A stretch of DNA of 64,000 bases from Fulvivirga ligni (GTDB lineage Bacteria > Bacteroidota > Bacteroidia > Cytophagales > Cyclobacteriaceae). A program made the translations under genes and the position numbers. Position 1 is the first letter of the stretch; the number at the start of each line of letters is the position of its first letter. The notes below the pieces were generated by a model, which saw nothing but the letters and a program-made list of their open reading frames with translations, did not search any database and was not told the origin of the DNA. Where the stretch lies: NCBI RefSeq assembly GCF_021389935.1, contig NZ_CP089979.1, positions 2,957,001-3,021,000 on the forward strand. The letters are read 5' to 3'. Positions 17,402 through 28,900 of this stretch are shown in pieces.

Positions 17402-20400
17402 ATGCTAAATTATGATGTGAAAATAGGGGATCAGGGCTCTGCAGAAGGGGGAATCTATCATAGTGGTAGGCTGGGAAATAATCCATTTCCAGGTCTTAGA
17501 CCATTTAGTATAGACGAGTGTCACCTATTTTTTGGCCGAGAGGGGCAGGTAGATGAAATATTAGTGAAGCTGGCGAATAACCGTTTTATCACTGTAATGG
17601 GTTATTCAGGCAGCGGTAAGTCTTCATTAATGTATTGTGGGCTTATTCCGGTCCTTCATGGTGGTTTCATGACCAACACCGGTCCAAACTGGAATGTAAT
17701 AACCACACGTCCTGGTCTAAACCCTATTGATAATCTTGCAGAATCACTTTTAAAAGCATCACCAGATTATAATGATAAAACTGCTGAAGAAAAGCTGGTA
17801 AGCAAATCAGTTATTTCCTCTATTCTAAAGAGTGATACTGAGGGGCTGATCAAGGCAGTTAATAGAATCCAAAAAGACAGTAACGAGAACACACTTATAG
17901 TTCTTGATCAATTTGAAGAGCTTTTCACCTATCAATCGGAAGATGATGATGATGTAGATGAAGAGTCTAAGATATACGTTAACCTATTATTAGAAGCTTG
18001 TCATAATCCAGAATCTCCGATATATCTGGCACTCACTATGAGATCTGATTATGTGGGAGAGTGTGCGGTTTTCCCTGGTCTTACTCAGATGATCAATCAG
18101 AGTAATTACCTGGTGCCACAGATGACACGAGATCAGAAGCGAATGGCCATTGAAGGGCCAGTTGCTGTTGGTGGAGGACACATCTCAAATAGGTTAGTAA
18201 AGAGATTACTTAATGAAATAGGTGATAATCAGGATCAGCTGCCTATTATGCAGCACGCGCTGATGCGTACCTGGGACTATTGGGTGAAGAACCATGAGGA
18301 AGGTGAGCCGCTGGATCTGAGACATTATAATGCCATTGGAAAAATCAGTGAAGCTCTGTCGCAACATGCCAACGAGGCCTATGATGAGCTTGAACCTCAT
18401 GAAAAGGAAATCGCTGAGATACTTTTTAAAAGTCTTACAGAAAAAACAAATGATAACTTCGGAAGAAGGATATCAGTAAAGCTTTCATTAGTTTCAGAGT
18501 TAGCCAACGTTAATGATTCTGATGTAATTGAAGTAATAGAAAAATTCAGACAGCCTGGCCGTTCATTCCTAATGCCGGCTGCCCATGTGCCTCTGACTGC
18601 AGACTCCATCATTGAGATTTCTCATGAAAGTTTAATGAGAATCTGGACTCGCCTGAAGGTTTGGGTTGAGGATGAACACGAATCTGCCATGATGTACCGT
18701 CGTTTATCTGAAGCGGCAGCTATGTATCAGGTGGGTAAAACTGGGTTGTGGCGTCCACCAGATTTGCAGTTGGCATTAAACTGGCAAAACAAACAAAAGC
18801 CTTCCCGAGTATGGGCTCAAAGATACGATGTTGCCTTTGAGAGGGCCATTGTGTTTCTTGATACCAGTAGAATAACCTACGAGGCAGAGCAAAAGAATCA
18901 GGAGCTTCTGCAAAAGAGATTGCTGAAAAGAGCCAAGGTAGTGGCTATTATATTGGCTGTGTTTTTGGTGATTTCTATCTTCTTATTCTTATTAGCTTTC
19001 ACCAATAATATTGAAGCCAGAAAGCAGGCAGATATAGCCATTGTAAAAGAGGAGGAAGCCAGAGAACAGCGGGATAAAGCTAAGGCAAATGAAAAAGAGG
19101 CCAGAGAACAGAGAGTTTTAGCCCAGGAGAGAGAAAGGGAAGCCACTATTTCAAGACAAGAAGCTATTGAGGCTTTAGCCGATGCCGAGAAACAGCGTAA
19201 CTATGCGTTGCAGCAATATTTGTATGCACAGCAACAGACTGATCTCGCTGAATCTGAAAAGCAAAAGGCCGATTCCGCCAGACTAGAGTCAGAAGCTCAG
19301 GCGGTGCTAGCCAGAGTGAATAAAGAAAGGGCAGAACAGCTTCTTTATCAGTCAATTGCGCAATCTATGGCCGTGAAATCACTGGAGATAGAGGACGATA
19401 ACTTGAAAGGACTATTAGCTCAGCAAGCTTATACTTTCAATAAAGACTATGAAGGTAGGGAGTATGATCCATATATCTATAATGGCTTATATTCTGCATT
19501 AGCCCAGATCAAAGGTAAGGTATATAACACTATCGATGGTAAGCAGCGAAACTCTATTAAATCCGTAGTATTTAAGCATTCCGGAGATGGTTTCTACAGC
19601 ACGGGTAGTGAAGGTAAAATTGTTTCTTCTTCCATTTCCGAGCCTGATAATTCAGTGATTGTGGCTAGTAATCACTATCCTAACAGAGTACTAACTATTA
19701 GTGAAAATGACGAGTGGCTAGTGAGTGGTAGCGATAGTACGTCTATACAGATTTATAACCTGAAACAAGGACAGAAAAAGCCTACTCTAATTAGAGGTCA
19801 TGAAAGCTTCATTAATGACATTAAATTTATACCAGGTACTAATAACTTCATCAGTGTAGGTGAGGATGGTCAGGTAAGAATCAATAATGTTATAGATAAG
19901 AGTAGCAAACTTCTAACTACTACACCAGAGCCATATAAAGTAATTGCCATGCACCCTGACGGTACTATGTTCGCAGCTGGTACAGTAAGTGGGAAAGCTG
20001 TTCTGGTAGATTTGAGTGATGGAAGAAAAAGGGTGTTGGTGAACAAAGTAAATACTCCTGTGCATGCCGTAGCCTTTAATCCTGGTGGTTCGGAATTAGC
20101 CGTTGGTGACGAAAATGGAACCATTGCCATTTATAATATGGAAACAAGAAAGCTGATCAAGGATTTCGTAGGGCACAAAAGCCGTATAAGTTCTTTAAAA
20201 TACAGTTATGATGGTAAGCTACTGGCTTCTGCCAGCCTGGACCACACTATACAGATGTGGGAGACCAGAAAATATAGCGAACTTCCGCTGAAAATGTCAG
20301 ATAACGATGATTACGTGTGGGATATTCAATATAGCCCCGACTCTAAGTACCTACTGGCTGCTTGCGGTGATGGTGAACTTAGAGTATGGCCTACTCATCC

Positions 20401-20530
20401 GTCATTAATGGCCAAAGAAATGTGTGATATTTTGGTGCGAAATATGACTGAGGACGAATGGAAAGCTTATGTAGGACATGGAGTTCCTTTTCAAAATACA
20501 TGTATGAATTTAATGCTAAACCAGTATTAA
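17402..20530 (+). CDS. STAND-type NTPase with one membrane span, coiled coil and WD40 propeller
   Basis: The product has 1,042 residues. The nSTAND1-like N-terminus starts with NPFPGLRPFSIDECHLFFGR. Walker A GYSGSGKSS is at 67-75 and Walker B TLIVLDQFEELF at 164-175. A helical STAND region runs to ~500, including ISHESLMRIWTRLKVWV. One membrane segment lies at ~511-533 (VVAIILAVFLVISIFLFLLAF), followed by a ~120-residue alanine/glutamate-rich coiled coil. WD40 repeats occupy ~690-1010 (for example LIRGHESFINDIKFIP and DFVGHKSRISSLKYS). The topology puts the NTPase in the cytosol and the coil plus propeller in the periplasm. Relatives are often labelled Hat/HatR, without evidence for that role. 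The stop is 1 bp before the next start, so it forms an operon with the barrel protein. No toxic effector domain is visible. Confidence 0.88.
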   Translation: MLNYDVKIGDQGSAEGGIYHSGRLGNNPFPGLRPFSIDECHLFFGREGQVDEILVKLANNRFITVMGYSGSGKSSLMYCGLIPVLHGGFMTNTGPNWNVITTRPGLNPIDNLAESLLKASPDYNDKTAEEKLVSKSVISSILKSDTEGLIKAVNRIQKDSNENTLIVLDQFEELFTYQSEDDDDVDEESKIYVNLLLEACHNPESPIYLALTMRSDYVGECAVFPGLTQMINQSNYLVPQMTRDQKRMAIEGPVAVGGGHISNRLVKRLLNEIGDNQDQLPIMQHALMRTWDYWVKNHEEGEPLDLRHYNAIGKISEALSQHANEAYDELEPHEKEIAEILFKSLTEKTNDNFGRRISVKLSLVSELANVNDSDVIEVIEKFRQPGRSFLMPAAHVPLTADSIIEISHESLMRIWTRLKVWVEDEHESAMMYRRLSEAAAMYQVGKTGLWRPPDLQLALNWQNKQKPSRVWAQRYDVAFERAIVFLDTSRITYEAEQKNQELLQKRLLKRAKVVAIILAVFLVISIFLFLLAFTNNIEARKQADIAIVKEEEAREQRDKAKANEKEAREQRVLAQEREREATISRQEAIEALADAEKQRNYALQQYLYAQQQTDLAESEKQKADSARLESEAQAVLARVNKERAEQLLYQSIAQSMAVKSLEIEDDNLKGLLAQQAYTFNKDYEGREYDPYIYNGLYSALAQIKGKVYNTIDGKQRNSIKSVVFKHSGDGFYSTGSEGKIVSSSISEPDNSVIVASNHYPNRVLTISENDEWLVSGSDSTSIQIYNLKQGQKKPTLIRGHESFINDIKFIPGTNNFISVGEDGQVRINNVIDKSSKLLTTTPEPYKVIAMHPDGTMFAAGTVSGKAVLVDLSDGRKRVLVNKVNTPVHAVAFNPGGSELAVGDENGTIAIYNMETRKLIKDFVGHKSRISSLKYSYDGKLLASASLDHTIQMWETRKYSELPLKMSDNDDYVWDIQYSPDSKYLLAACGDGELRVWPTHPSLMAKEMCDILVRNMTEDEWKAYVGHGVPFQNTCMNLMLNQY

Positions 20531-20531
20531 T

Positions 20532-21611
20532 ATGAGACTAAGGATTTTTACTGTTCTTATGCTTCTTATAACTGTTGGTTACGGTGTTAGAGCACAGTCA
20601 TGTACGGAAACTCTCAACACAGCCAGACAGAATTTTGAAGAGGGGCATCTCTACGTAATTGAAGAATTGCTGGAGCCTTGTTTGAAAAAGGGATTTAATC
20701 GAGATCAAAAAATCGAGGCATATCACCTGCTTACCCGTACCTTTCTCTTTATTGATGAGCCGGAAAAGGCAGAGGAGAGTTATCTTAATTTATTAAAATT
20801 AGATCCTGAATACAAGCCGGACCCTGAAACTGCTCCTATAGACCTAGTTTACCTTAGTGAGAAGTTTACTACTACACCTATTTTCACCTTACATGGAGGC
20901 ATAGGGGCAAATTTAAGCACTATTCACGTCCTAGGTAATTATGGAGTGGATAATACTGCTGAGTCAAGAGAGTCTTACAGTGAAGGGGGCGGTGTGCAGA
21001 TAAGGGTAGGAGCAGATTTAAATATTAATTCTCATCTGAGCCTGGGTATAGAGCCTACTTTCATTACGCGTAGCTATAGCTACCAGAATATCTTATTTAT
21101 GGTAGACGAGCAAAATTATATGGAGAATCAGGCATTGGTTCAATTGCCGGTAATTTTGAAATATCGCATTGAAAAGAACAAATGGAGACCGTTTATTTAT
21201 GCTGGTTTTGGCTCAGAATTTTTAATCAATGCCAGAGCTCAAATTACTTACTATGATAAAAACCAGGATTCTCAAACGGAATTTCCTGTAACAGGACCGG
21301 AATTGAACATTTCCAAAATTCGAAAAAGGCTCAATAGTTATGTGCTGTTTGGAATAGGTACCAACTACAGAATTGGTTATAACTACATTTATATAGATGC
21401 TCGTTACACTGGCCAGTTAAGAAATATGGTGGATCCTGATAATCAGTATAATATAACTGATTTTGACTATACCTATGGATACATCGATGATGATAAGAGG
21501 CTGAGTAATTATGCCATTACTGTAGGTTATGTTTGGCCTTTATATAAGCCTAGAAAATTAAGAAAGTACACGAAGGAAGGATTTTTTAGTCAAATTTTCC
21601 GAAATGAATAG
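20532..21611 (+). CDS. Outer-membrane beta-barrel protein with N-terminal TPR-like helices
   Basis: The product has 359 residues. The signal peptide ends near residue 21 (VGYGVRAQ-S). Residues ~22-110 are TPR-like (NFEEGHLYVIEELLEPC, EKAEESYLNLLKLDPEY). From ~115 alternating strands form a PorT-like barrel (FTLHGGIGANLSTI, LSLGIEPTFITRSYSY, WRPFIYAGFGSEFLINARA, YIYIDARYTGQLRNMV, YAITVGYVWPLYKP). It ends in a basic tail rather than the usual terminal aromatic strand. Its start is 1 bp after the STAND-WD40 stop and the lipoprotein gene begins 6 bp after it. It is plausibly the outer-membrane partner of the periplasmic WD40 domain. Confidence 0.82.
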   Translation: MRLRIFTVLMLLITVGYGVRAQSCTETLNTARQNFEEGHLYVIEELLEPCLKKGFNRDQKIEAYHLLTRTFLFIDEPEKAEESYLNLLKLDPEYKPDPETAPIDLVYLSEKFTTTPIFTLHGGIGANLSTIHVLGNYGVDNTAESRESYSEGGGVQIRVGADLNINSHLSLGIEPTFITRSYSYQNILFMVDEQNYMENQALVQLPVILKYRIEKNKWRPFIYAGFGSEFLINARAQITYYDKNQDSQTEFPVTGPELNISKIRKRLNSYVLFGIGTNYRIGYNYIYIDARYTGQLRNMVDPDNQYNITDFDYTYGYIDDDKRLSNYAITVGYVWPLYKPRKLRKYTKEGFFSQIFRNE

Positions 21612-21617
21612 ACTTGG

Positions 21618-22841
21618 ATGATGAGGTATTTATTTTCTATAATGATTGCGTTGGCCCTATTTGCCTGTGATACTAAAGATAGTGTCACAGAAAGATACCG
21701 TCATTATTTTATAAAATATTATGGGGAAGATGGCAACCAGGAAGGTATAGACTTCGAGATGGTTGATGATGGCTTTTTGGTGTTAGGAAATAATGTTACC
21801 AATGGTACTGTGTTCATTGCGAAAACAGATCAATTAGGTAATGAATTATGGCATAAAGAATATGGTACCGGTATAGAAACGGCAGTGGAGATGGTCATCG
21901 GTGCATCTGGCGAGTATGTGATCGTAGGAAACTTAGCGGTGTCAGAGGCTGATGTAGACATTTTTGTGTGGAAGATTGATGATAATGGAGAGATACTCAA
22001 TAGTCAAACATTTGGATTGGAGGCTTCAGATGATGTAGTTAATCCAGATTCTGTTACCATAGAACGAGCTGTTAAAGTAGTTAATGTGTCAGATGGTGGT
22101 TTTGTAATATCAGGTTTTACCAATTCGGTAGCAACTGAAGATGCAGACGACTTGTACGATATTTTCACTATCAAGTATGATAATAACCTCCAAAGGTTAG
22201 TTACTTGGAAGAATATATATGGTTGGGATGGAGTAGATGAAGGTGTACAGGCTCTTGAAACAGAAAATGGCTATGTCTTCTTTGGTACTACAGATCATAA
22301 ACCGACAAGCAACACACCTCAAGCACTTTCTAACATGTATCTATTCCCCACTAACTGGGTAGGGGATCAGACATCTGACTTCCCTCTTCAATTATATGGT
22401 ACTACTAATGTAGAAAGCGCGGCCGATATTATATCACTTAGAGGAGGTGGCTATGCTATGGTGGGTACCAGCTATCCTGGGGTAGATGATAAAAGGATAT
22501 ACGTAGCTCGTATTTCTAGTAATACTGACAGATTATTTGAAAAGACTTTAGAAGAGGTGCCCAATGTGGAGGCCAAATCAATTTTAGAATCAAGTAATGG
22601 AGATTTATTAGTGCTAGGTACTTGCATAGCTGATAACCATGATGATATTGCCTTGATAAAGTTGAAATCTGATGGTAGCTTTTTGTGGTCTAAGTCTTTT
22701 GGAGGTGATGATGACGACAAAGGAGGGGTAGTAAAAGAGATTTCAGATGGTTCCATAGTATTTGTAGGAACTGTAGAGCTCGGAATTCAAACTAAGGTGT
22801 GCCTTATTAAGGTGACTGAAAAAGGAGAATTTAAGCTATAA
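21618..22841 (+). CDS. Lipoprotein with a predicted beta-propeller
   Basis: The product has 407 residues. The lipoprotein signal ends in ALFA-C (Cys17). The rest is built of ~50-residue repeats with the pattern [GD]G[FY]-x-[VI]-x-G followed by a W-containing strand. Examples are GFLVLGNNV, NELWHKEYGTG, GEYVIVGNL, GFVISGFTN, GYAMVGTSYPG, DLLVLGTCI and FLWSKSFGGDDDD. Such repeats are common in surface lipoproteins of Bacteroidota and probably fold as a 6-7 blade propeller. It lies 6 bp after the barrel gene and 79 bp before the giant adhesin. The function is not known; a receptor or adhesin-tethering role is inference. Confidence 0.78.
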   Translation: MMRYLFSIMIALALFACDTKDSVTERYRHYFIKYYGEDGNQEGIDFEMVDDGFLVLGNNVTNGTVFIAKTDQLGNELWHKEYGTGIETAVEMVIGASGEYVIVGNLAVSEADVDIFVWKIDDNGEILNSQTFGLEASDDVVNPDSVTIERAVKVVNVSDGGFVISGFTNSVATEDADDLYDIFTIKYDNNLQRLVTWKNIYGWDGVDEGVQALETENGYVFFGTTDHKPTSNTPQALSNMYLFPTNWVGDQTSDFPLQLYGTTNVESAADIISLRGGGYAMVGTSYPGVDDKRIYVARISSNTDRLFEKTLEEVPNVEAKSILESSNGDLLVLGTCIADNHDDIALIKLKSDGSFLWSKSFGGDDDDKGGVVKEISDGSIVFVGTVELGIQTKVCLIKVTEKGEFKL

Positions 22842-22885
22842 CCAGTAGTTAATCAGGTTACTTATAGATATTTAGCATTATAAAA

Positions 22886-22904
22886 AGTATTATATTTTAA
22901 TACT
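22886..22904 (+). promoter_or_regulatory. Inverted repeat upstream of the giant adhesin gene
   Basis: AGTATTA and TAATACT, 7-bp arms with a 5-nt loop, lie 17 bp before the start codon in the 79-bp gap. The hairpin is too weak and T-poor to be a convincing terminator, so it may be a leader structure or operator. Confidence 0.3.
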
Positions 22905-22920
22905 CCTAGCCTAAGCATTC

Positions 22921-25900
22921 ATGATAAATAGCTCAACTAAAATCAACGGCAATTCTATTATAACACGCTTGTTATTATTTCAAGCTGGGTTAGTGATTGC
23001 GCTAAGCATTTTTGCCTTCCAGACAGGGTATGGGCAGTGTGGTTTTTCAGGATTGGCATCTAGCTACTGCTCGGACGATGCGGCAGTGACTCTATCTGAG
23101 TTTACATCAGGAGGAGCCTTTTCAGGTAGTGGCATTTCTGGAAGCGTTTTTACACCAATCACCGCTGGAGCAGGAACACACACCATTGATTATATTAATA
23201 CGAATATCTATTCAGTAAATACTTCGGGAGCATTTGCCCCATTTATTTCAGGAACAGGTTGGACCACAGTTAGTTATGGCGCTGGCGATTTAGAGGATAC
23301 TGACGATCAACTTTCAACCGCGGTTAACTTAGGTTTTTCATTTGATTTTTTTGGAAGTAGCTATACTCAATTATTTGTGTCTTCAAATGGCAATGTAGCT
23401 TTCACTTCTTATGTAGAGGCTGCATTTAATTCAGCAGTAATCCCATCTACAGCTTCTCCTGATAATATGATTGCGCTGGTAAGAGCGGATCTGGATCCCT
23501 CAAAGACAATTACAGATAAAATCGAATATCGGGTTGAAGGAGTAGCTCCAAACAGGATATTTATTCTCAATTATGAGGGCGTAGAATATAAAGCCAATAG
23601 CGATGTGGTGGATGTGCAGTTGAAACTATTTGAGACTACAAATATTATAGAAATACATACTACGCTCAATAACGCTACGCTTGAAAGCAGTTTGCAAGGT
23701 ATAGAAAATGCATCTGGAACAACAGGCTATACAGTTCCTGGAAGAAATAATCAGTTATGGTCTACTACCAATGATTTCGTTGCTTTCACTCCATGTTCTG
23801 ATAGTAAAAGTGTGACAGTATATGCTAATCCATCTGCCAATGCCGGAACAGGCGGTGATGTTTGCGGTAAAGATGCCGCAAATCCCTTCGGCTTATCCGC
23901 AGTAGCCAGTTCAGGAACAGGCTTATGGAGTCAGGTTAGCGGCCCTGGATCAAGCACATTCTCATCCGCGAGTTCAGCTACCAGCAATGTAACAGCCAAT
24001 ACTTATGGTACTTATGTTTACCGCTGGACAGAGACCAATGGCACTTGTGTCGATTTTGATGAATTGACAGTGGTTTATTATCAGCCAACAGTAGCCGATG
24101 CCGGCCCAGCGAGCCAGGACGAATGTGATTTAAACATCAATTTGTCAGGGATACAAAGCATTTCAGGTAGCAGTGCCAGCTGGACAGTTACCAGTGGCAA
24201 TGCAGCAGACATCAGCTTTAGTAATGCGAATATCTTCAACCCGGTAGCTACATCAACTGCTTATGGTACTTACACGCTTCAACTAACAGAAAGCAATGGA
24301 ACCTGCAGCAGCACCGACAATATTGTAGTAACATTCACCGAGCAACCTGCAGCCGATGCCGGAACAGGTGGCAATGTTTGCGGTAAAGATGCAGGCAACC
24401 CCTTCAGCTTATCCGCAGTAGCCAGTTCAGGCACAGGCTTATGGAGTCAGGTTAGCGGCCCTGGATCAAGTACATTCTCATCCGCGAGTTCAGCTACCAG
24501 CAATGTGACAGCTAACACTTATGGTACTTACGTTTACCGCTGGACAGAGACCAATGGCAGTTGTGTTGACTTTGATGAGGTAACAGTGGTTTATTATCAG
24601 CCCACCGTTGCCGATGCCGGCCCAGCCAGCCAGGAAGAATGTGATTTAAACATCAATTTATCAGGAATTCAAAGCATATCAGGAAGCAATGCCAGCTGGA
24701 CAGTTACCAGTGGTAACGCAGCAGACATCAGCTTTAGTAATGCTAATATCTTCAACCCGGTAGCCACTTCAACTACTTTCGGTACTTACACGCTTCAACT
24801 TACAGAAAGCAATGGAACCTGCAGCAGCACCGACAATATTGTAGTGACATTCACAGAGCAACCAGTAGCCGATGCCGGAACAGGTGGTAGTATATGCGGT
24901 AAAGATGGAGGTAATCCCTTCAGCTTATCCGCAGTAGCTAGTTCAGGAACAGGCTTATGGAGTCAGGTTAGTGGCCCTGGATCAAGTACATTCTCAGCCG
25001 CAAGTTCAGCCACCAGCAATGTAACCGCCAATACGTATGGCACTTACGTTTACCGCTGGACAGAAACTAATGGCACTTGTGTTGACTTTGATGAGGTGAC
25101 GGTGGTTTACTATCAGCCAACAGTAGCCGATGCCGGCCCAGCCAGCCAGGAAGAATGTGATTTAAACATCAACTTATCAGGAATTCAAAGCATCCCAGGC
25201 AGTAGTGCCAGCTGGACAGTTACCAGTGGCAATGCAGCAGATATCAGCTTTAGTAATGCAAATATCTTCAACCCTGTAGCTACATCAACTACTTACGGTA
25301 CTTACACGTTTCAACTAACAGAGAGCAATGGAACCTGCAGCAGCACCGACAATATTGTAGTAACATTCACCGAGCAACCTGCAGCTGATGCCGGAACAGG
25401 TGGCAGTGTCTGCGGTAAAGATGCCGCAAATCCATTCTCCTTATCTGCAGTAGCCAGTTCAGGAACAGGCTTGTGGAGTCAGGTTAGCGGCCCTGGATCA
25501 AGTACATTCTCATCTGCTACATCAGCAGCTAGTAATGTAACAGCCAATACTTATGGTACTTACGTTTACCGCTGGACAGAGACCAATGGTACTTGTGTTG
25601 ATTTTGATGAAGTGACAGTGGTTTACTATCAGCCCACCGTTGCCGATGCCGGCCCAGCGAGCCAGGAAGAATGTGATTTGAACATCAACTTATCAGGAAT
25701 TCAAAGCATATCAGGCAGCAGCGCCAGCTGGACAGTTACCAGTGGTAACGCAGCAGATATCAGCTTCAGTAATGCGAATATCTTCAACCCGGTAGCTACT
25801 TCCACTGCTTACGGTACTTACACGCTTCAACTTACAGAAAGCAATGGAACCTGCAGCAGCACCGACAATATTGTAGTAACATTCACCGAGCAACCATCTG

Positions 25901-28900
25901 CCAATGCAGGTTCAGGTGGCAATGTCTGCGGTAAAGATGCTGGCAACCCTTTCAGCTTATCCGCAGTAGCCAGCTCAGGTACAGGCTTATGGAGTCAGGT
26001 AAACGGCCCTGGATCAAGTACATTCTCATCCGCGAGTTCAGCTACCAGCAATGTAACCGCCAACACTTATGGCACTTACGTTTATCGCTGGACAGAGACC
26101 AACGGCAGTTGTGTTGATTTTGATGAATTAACAGTGGTTTACTATCAGCCAACAGTAGCCGATGCCGGCCCAGCGAGCCAGGAAGAATGTGATTTGAACA
26201 TCAACTTATCAGGAATTCAAAGCATATCAGGCAGCAGCGCCAGCTGGACAGTTACCAGTGGTAACGCAGCAGATATCAGCTTCAGTAATGCGAATATCTT
26301 CAACCCGGTAGCTACTTCCACTGCTTACGGTACTTACACGCTTCAACTTACAGAAAGCAATGGAACCTGCAGCAGCACCGACAATATTGTAGTAACATTC
26401 ACCGAGCAACCATCTGCCAATGCAGGTTCAGGTGGCAATGTCTGCGGTAAAGATGCTGGCAACCCATTCAGCTTATCTGCAGTAGCCAGTTCAGGTACAG
26501 GACTATGGAGTCAGGTTAGTGGCCCTGGATCAAGTACATTCTCATCCGCGAGTTCAGCCACCAGCAATGTCACTGCCAATACTTATGGTACTTACGTTTA
26601 TCGCTGGACAGAGACTAATGGCAGTTGTGTTGACTTTGATGAAGTGACAGTGGTTTACTATCAGCCCACCGTTGCCGATGCCGGCCCAGCGAGCCAGGAA
26701 GAATGTGATTTGAACATCAACTTATCTGGAATTCAAAGCATCCCAGGCAGCAATGCCAACTGGACGGTTACAAGCGGAAATGCAGCGGACATCAGCTTCA
26801 GTAATGCAAATATCTTCAACCCGGTAGCTACTTCAACTACTTACGGAACTTACACGCTTCAACTAACAGAAAGCAATGGAACCTGCAGCAGCATCGACAA
26901 TATTGTAGTAACATTCACCGAGCAACCAGTAGCTGATGCCGGAACAGGTGGTGATGTATGTGGTAAGGACGCAGGTAATCCCTTCAGCTTATCTGCAGTA
27001 GCCAGCTCAGGTACAGGACTATGGAGTCAGGTAAACGGCCCTGGATCAAGTACATTCTCATCCGCGAGTTCAGCCACCAGCAATGTCACTGCCAATACTT
27101 ATGGTACTTACGTTTATCGCTGGACAGAGACCAACGGCAGTTGTGTTGACTTTGATGAGGTAACAGTGGTTTATTATCAGCCCACCGTTGCCGATGCCGG
27201 CCCAGCGAGTCAGGAAGAATGTGATTTAAACATCAACTTATCAGGAATTCAAAGCATCTCAGGCAGCAGCGCCAGCTGGACAGTTACCAGTGGCAATGCA
27301 GCAGATATCAGCTTCAGTAATGCAAATATCTTCAACCCGGTAGCTACTTCAAGTAATTACGGTACTTACACGCTTCAACTAACAGAAAGCAATGGAACCT
27401 GCAGCAGCATCGACAATATTGTAGTAACCTTCACTGAGCAACCAGTAGCTGATGCCGGAACAGGTGGCAATGTTTGCGGTAAAGATGCAGGCAACCCCTT
27501 CAGCTTATCAGCAACTGCCAGCTCAGGTACAGGACTATGGAGTCAGGTTAGTGGCCCTGGATCAAGCACATTCTCATCCGCGAGTTCAGCCACCAGTAAT
27601 GTAACTGCTAATGCTTATGGTACTTATGTTTACCGCTGGACAGAGACTAATGGCAGTTGTGTTGACTTTGATGAGGTAACAGTGATTTACTATCAGCCCA
27701 CCGTTGCCGATGCCGGCCCAGCTAGCCAGGAAGAATGTGATTTAAATATCAACTTATCAGGAATACAAAGCATCCCAGGCAGCAATGCCAGTTGGATAGT
27801 TACCAGTGGCAACGCAGCAGACATCAGCTTTAGTAATGCGAATATCTTCAACCCGGTCGCTACTTCCACTGCTTATGGTACCTACACGCTTCAACTAACA
27901 GAAAGCAATGGAACCTGCAGCAGCACCGACAATATTGTAGTAACATTCACCGAGCAACCAGTAGCTGATGCCGGAACAGGTGGTGATGTATGTGGTAAAG
28001 ACGCAGGCAACCCCTTCAGCTTATCTGCAGTGGCCAGCTCAGGAGCAGGCTTATGGAGTCAGGTTAGTGGCCCAGGATCAAGTACATTCTCATCCGCCAG
28101 TTCAGCCACCAGCAATGTGACAGCTAACACTTATGGTACTTACGTTTACCGCTGGACAGAGACCAACGGCAGTTGTGTAGATTTTGATGAAGTGACTGTA
28201 GTGTTTAATGAAGATCCTCAAGTTGTTTCAGTGGAGCACGATGGCGATGTGTATTGTGAGCCAGGTGTTATTGAATTGAGTGGAATCATAGGAGGTGGAG
28301 CCACTACCGCTAATTGGTCATTGATCAGTGGAGGTACGGGTACTTTGAGTGCTAGTAGCCTCACTGGATCTGTAGTGACAGCCAATTATATTCCTCAGTC
28401 TGGAGAATTTGGAGCCTTAGTATTCAGATTAACTACTAACGATCCTGCTGGTCCATGTAATGCTGATTTTATGCAGGTAACGATCACCACTAATCCTACT
28501 GCAGAGGTTTACGCAGGAACAGATGATGAAATCTGTGAAAATGAAGTTTATACCCTCAACGGCACTATGGGAGGAGCAGCTAGCTCCATCACCTGGAGTG
28601 GAGGTACGGGTACTTTTTCAAATATTAATGATCCGGCAAGTACTTATACACCGAGTCCTGCAGATATAGCTGCTGGTTTTGTAACACTAACCATTAGCTC
28701 TAACGATCCTGATGGCGCTGGGCCATGTACATTGGTGAGCGATGATGTAATTATAACCATCAACGCACTGCCAGAAGTCGCATTAACGGGTTTACAGTCT
28801 GTCTATGCCGAAAATGATCCAGTTGTATTAATGGAAGGATATCCTTCTGGAGGTACATATTCTGGACCTGGTGTGCAGCCAGGAACTAATGAATTTGATC

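Noticed and set aside
17402-20530. STAND-WD40 protein as an Avs-type antiphage defence gene
   Set aside because: No nuclease, TIR or pore-forming effector is present, the WD40 part is probably periplasmic, and the neighbours are envelope proteins rather than defence or mobile genes. It cannot be fully excluded.
25711-26409. Two identical 60-residue minus-strand frames (25711-25893 and 26227-26409)
   Set aside because: They are antisense shadows of the duplicated adhesin repeat; their identity follows from the 516-bp period and they have no signal of coding.
23833-28203. Regular repeat spacing suggesting a CRISPR or satellite array
   Set aside because: The period is 516 bp, the frame stays open throughout and the whole unit is conserved, so it is a protein-coding tandem repeat.
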